Part shown: positions 60,439-64,000 of the stretch, one piece after another
How the letters are laid out: every line of letters begins with the position of its first letter
Numbering within the stretch: the first letter of the stretch is position 1
Assembly (NCBI GenBank): GCA_928212115.1
Contig: CAKMRJ010005634.1
Coordinates: 250,832,375-250,896,374 of the forward strand
Source: Lactuca virosa
Taxonomy: Eukaryota > Streptophyta > Magnoliopsida > Asterales > Asteraceae
Length of the DNA: 64,000 bases
Direction: 5' to 3'
Notes under the pieces: generated by a model
The model's input: only the letters and a program-made list of their open reading frames with translations
What the model was told of the DNA's origin: nothing
Databases searched by the model: none
Position numbers and translations under genes: made by a program

Positions 60439-60490
<52 letters not shown>

Positions 60491-60926
60491 GTATATATAT
60501 AGGGTGAGGACTTATTGTTGTTGTTATCATTTGTTAATCAATTTTTGATTTATAAACCGTTATCTCAAATACAATTGTTTGCCGACTTCAAAAGAAAACA
60601 AATTTCAAATTATAAATGTTTCAACTCCACAATTTTCTCTACTAAAATTAGATACTCACCAACTCTCGTAGTTGACCTGTTTTTTACCCATGATGCAGAT
60701 TTGAAGAATGAAGTTGATGAAAAATAGGTTGTGCCTTAGAAATCCACAAGACTATTTAAATTTGATGTAATAAATGTTGTTCGTATTTGGATTTGTATTT
60801 GTAGTTGTGGATCTTGTTTGCCATACTTAGTACTTAATAATCTAATTATATTATAACATAGTTGTCATGAGATTTTGAACAATATATCACGCCTTGATCG
60901 ATTCCGACAAGGATCGGGGTGTGACA
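58348..60926 (+). repeat. Solo LTR of element D in the second copy of element C
   Basis: 2,579 bp, starting TGTGACAACCGTC and ending GGGGTGTGACA. The flanks are ACATT (58343-58347) and ACGTT (60927-60931), a TSD with one change. It contains (TA)n at about 60433-60500. At diagnostic positions it resembles the 5' LTR rather than the 56070 copy. It has many one- to three-base indels against 48795-51486. Confidence 0.92.
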
Positions 60927-61740
60927 ACGTTCATTACAAGTGATTAAAAGACATGTCTATAATGAGTTTAATTCCTGCTTTTGATATGCAAAATAATGAA
61001 AAATGTAAAACATGCATGCTAACTAAAATCACTAGACAACCTTTCAAAGATGTTGTTAGGGAAAGCAAGGTGTTGGATCTAATACATAGTGATTTATGTG
61101 ATTTCCATGCAACACCTTCCCTTGGAAACAAAAAGTATATTATTACTTTTATTGATGATGTATCTAGATATTGTTATGTCTATTTGCTATATTCTAAGGA
61201 TGAAGCACTTGATAAATTTAAAATTTATAAACAACAAGTTGAGCTTCATAAAAATGAATTAATAAAAGTCTTGCGTACTGATAGAGGTGGTGAGTATTAT
61301 GGTCCATTTTTATTTTGAATCAACTGGAAATACATCAAACACAACTCCTTATACAACCACAACAAAATGGTGTAGCTGAAAGGAAGAATAGGACTTTGAA
61401 AGAAATGGTTAATTCCATGTTGTCCTATTCTGGATTAAGTGAAGGGTTTTGGGGTGAGGCAATGTTAATTGCATGTTACATCTTGAATAGAACTGCAAAT
61501 AAAAGGAGTAAGAATACTCCTTATGAACTTTGGTGTAAAAAGGTACCAAATTTGAGTTATCTCAAAGTTTGGGGCTGTAGAGCAGTTGTAAGGCTCACTA
61601 AACCCAAAAGGAAAACATTGGGTGAGAGAAGTGTAGATTGTATCTTTATTGGATAATCTGAGCATTCCAAAGCATATAGATTCTATGTTATAGAATCTAA
61701 TGACTCTGTGTCTGTAAACCACTGTATGATAGTCAAGAGA
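60927..61740 (+). pseudogene. Integrase region of element C
   Basis: The GAG-pre-integrase end HYKRLKDMSIMSLIP and CKTCMLTKITRQPF (HHCC zinc finger part) begin directly after the D solo LTR. The core has LIHSDLCDF (first Asp; the usual Gly-Pro is Asp-Phe), FIDDVSRYCYVYLL and VLRTDRGGEYYG (second Asp). After a damaged stretch at 61310-61360 comes PQQNGVAERKNRTLKEM (Glu), followed by GFWGEAMLIACYILNR and LKVWGCRA. The frames 60953-61318 and 61315-61656 are shifted against each other. Confidence 0.88.
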
Positions 61741-63530
61741 TGCTATCTTTGATGAAGAAAGATTTACATCTATACCTAGACCAAGGAACATGATTCATCA
61801 ATCTTCTAACAAGAGTACTAATCAAGCTGAAGATGTTTCTGGTGGTGTAAGTTCTGTACCTGAACCTAGGAAAAGCACAAGAGTTAGAAAAGCTAAATCT
61901 TTTGGATCTGATTTTCAACTTTATCTGGTTGAAGGAACAAGGAATGAGACTATATGTCAACATCAATATTGTTTTAATATTGAGGAGGATCCAAATACTT
62001 TTAGTGAAGCTATGGCTTCTAGGGATGTTCATTTCTGGAAAGAAGCAATTCAGGATGAGATTGATTCTATCATGTTTAACAATACTTGGGTATTGTCAGA
62101 TTTACCTCCTGTTTGCAAGGAATTGGGAAGTAAGTGGATCCTCAAAAGGAAAATGAAGGTGGATGGCACAATTGATAAGTATAAATCCAGATTGGTTATT
62201 CAAGGATTTAGGCAAAAAGAAGGCATTGACTTCTTTGATACTTATGCTCCTGTTGCTAGAATTTCCACTTTTAGATTATTGTTAGCTCTCGCAGCTATAC
62301 ATAATCTTGTGATTCACCAAATGGATGTGAAAACTACATTCTTGAATGGTGATTTGGATGAGGAAGTTTACATGAAACAACCTAAAAGGATTTGTGATGC
62401 CTGGTAATGAACATAAGGTGTGCAAGTTGAAGAAATCATTATATGGTTTGAAACAAGCACCAAAACAATGGCATCAAAAGTTTGATGATGTGATATTGTC
62501 CAATGGTTTTGTATTAAACCAGGTTACAAATAGGTATATAGCAAATTTGATTCTTCTGGTAAAGGAGTTATAATTTGTATATATGTTGATGATATGTTAA
62601 TCTTTGGTACTGATCAAGGTGAAGTTGATAAAACCAAGAAATTCTTATCATCTAGTTTTGAATTGAAAGACATGGGGGAGGCTGAGGTAATTCTTGGTAT
62701 AAGAATTAGAAAAGAAAACAATGGGATTTCAATTTCTCAATCTCATTACATTGAGAATATATTGAAAAAGTTTAACTTTGAGATTTCTTCTCCTGTTACC
62801 ACTCCTATATATCCTAGTCTTAAGCTTCTACCTAATAAAAGATCTCCAGTGTCTCAACTTGAATACTCAAGGGCTATTGGTTGTCTAATGTATGCCATGA
62901 TTAGTACTAGGCTTGATATAGCATATGCTGTGGGAATGCTTAGTAGATATACTAGTAATCCTAGTTCACATCACTGACAAGCTGTGGGTAGAGTATTCAA
63001 GTACTTTAAAGGGACCATGAATTTATGGTTTAACTTATAGTGGATATCTTTCTGTTTTGGAAGGTTATTCAGATGCCATATGGATTAACAACTTAGAGGA
63101 TTACTCCTCTACAAGTAGTTGGGTGTTTCTTCTTGGAGGAGGTGCCATTTCTTGGGCATCTAAGAAACAAACTTGTATTACTAACTCAACCATGGAGTCT
63201 GAGTTTGTTGCATTGTCTGCTACTAGTAAAGAAGCTGAGTTGCTAAGGAATTTGATTTATGAAATTCCATTATGGTCCAAACTGATATCTACCATTTCTA
63301 TCAGATGGGATAGTGCTGCAACCTTGGCTAAGGCTTATAGTCAAGTGTACAATGGAAAGTCTAGACATTTAGGTGTTAAACATAACATGATTCGTGAGCT
63401 CATCATGACTTGTGTGATATCTATGGAGTTTGTAAGAACTTAGTTGAATTTAGCCGATCATCTAACCAAAGGGTTAGCAAGAGATCTTGTGCACAAGGCG
63501 ACTGTAAGGATGGGTTTAAATTCCACTTAA
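61741..63530 (+). pseudogene. Reverse transcriptase and RNase H of element C
   Basis: RT blocks: FWKEAIQDEIDSIMFNNTWV, LGSKWILKRKMKVDGTIDKY, KSRLVIQGFRQKEGIDFFDT, HQMDVKTTFLNGDLDEEVYM, and after a frameshift at about 62395 KVCKLKKSLYGLKQAPKQWH. YVDDMLIFGTDQGEVDKTKK (catalytic YVDD intact) lies at about 62583. RNase H follows: SRAIGCLMYAMISTRLDIAY, EGYSDAIWINN (Asp), CITNSTMESEFVALSATSKE (Glu), RHLGVKHNMIRELI and LADHLTKGLA. A stop at about 62975 and a frameshift near 63035 separate the parts. It is the best-kept copia polymerase of the window, though still broken. Confidence 0.9.
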
Positions 63531-64000
63531 AATCTTTTATATTGAGATACCCAATTCCCATCTAATGTAATATAAGTTGTTGAATTCAATGTGGAAAGCT
63601 TGATATTTGAATATTGGAACACATTATTATCATCATCCCAAGGTATGTGTTCAATACTGCAAGTTAAGGAGGTTGAATTTATATTTTTAATAGTTCTTTT
63701 GGAAAATTGCATTTGCAGGTGCAAGAATAAAAGGACTACCTATATAAGCATGAAGTTTAGCTGCTTCAAGAAGTTAGGACTTGGCTTTGATATGCTTGTT
63801 GAAGGATGGGACACAAGCTAGTAAAATATAGTGTCAAGTTAGAACTTTGAGAATGTAAACTGTTGTGTATATTATCTTCATGTATTCACTTAGAATAGAA
63901 AGGCTTCAATCCTTAGTGACACCCTGATGTTCGAATATTTGGAATGAGTAATATACTAATGTGAAATTCAATCGTCATGATATTTCATTTATGCATCAGT
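63531..64000 (+). other. 3' noncoding end of element C, possible LTR start
   Basis: After the RNase H end no gene is supported. TGTTGAATTCAATGTGG near 63580 could be an LTR start, but without a partner copy or clear polypurine tract this stays open; the element probably runs past the window. Confidence 0.4.

Larger units (their letters stand above)
47163..63530 (+). mobile_element. Ty1/copia element C, split by gypsy element D and partly duplicated
   Basis: gag and protease occur at 47460-48794 and again at 57011-58347. The rest (GAG-pre-integrase to RNase H) occurs once, at 60927-63530. The first half ends YELWHARLGH and the second begins HYKRLKDMS, the normal continuation, so D is inserted between them with TSD ACATT/ACGTT. 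The element's own 3' LTR, if present, extends beyond or close to the window end. Confidence 0.88.

Overview
This is AT-rich nuclear DNA from a flowering plant, almost certainly a eudicot. It has one intron-rich host gene with canonical GT-AG introns, and dense nested LTR retrotransposons primed with the plant initiator-tRNA-Met complement (TGGTATCAGAGC). The Sirevirus-type copia elements with an extra envelope-like ORF, the long-LTR gypsy element and the LTR style remind me of Asteraceae such as lettuce; that is recollection, not proof.

Layout. (1) 379-5854 (+): a 15-exon kinesin-14 gene with a calponin-homology (CH) domain, a very long charged coiled coil, a divergent motor domain and an Ala/Lys/Pro-rich tail. 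One exon carries an apparent one-base insertion. (2) 5855-10103: intergenic DNA with an antisense copia reverse transcriptase relic (6240-6770) and the distal part of an older antisense Sirevirus-like element (B). (3) 10104-44939: Sirevirus-type copia element A (+), inserted into element B, whose other part resumes at 44940-46110. Element A is broken up by a PIF/Harbinger transposon (14228-18551, TSD TAA), a hAT-type MITE (20064-20842, 8-bp TSD), a non-coding LTR element in minus orientation (27728-34400, TSD AACAA) and, inside its 3' LTR, copia element E (35379-44649). Element E is itself interrupted by a solo LTR (39769-41495, TSD AGTTA). (4) 46111-47162: GC-rich unassigned DNA. (5) 47163-63530: copia element C, split by gypsy element D. 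The gag/protease part of C and the 5' LTR of D occur twice because of a tandem duplication with a breakpoint at 56714-56715. D keeps gag, protease and the integrase tail, but its RT/RNase H/integrase core is missing. In its place is an antisense, intron-containing pseudogene of an RKD-type RWP-RK transcription factor (54397-55494).

How it fits together. Apart from the kinesin, nothing here looks like an intact host gene. All element genes carry stops, frameshifts, deletions or lost catalytic residues, so none looks autonomous. Insertion order, read from target-site duplications: B, then A, then Harbinger/hAT/non-coding element/E, then the solo LTR inside E; separately C, then D, then the C/D duplication. 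The most unusual items are the RWP-RK gene inside a gypsy element, the tandemly duplicated nested junction, three separate in-frame minisatellites or low-complexity repeats in coding sequence, and the divergent kinesin motor.
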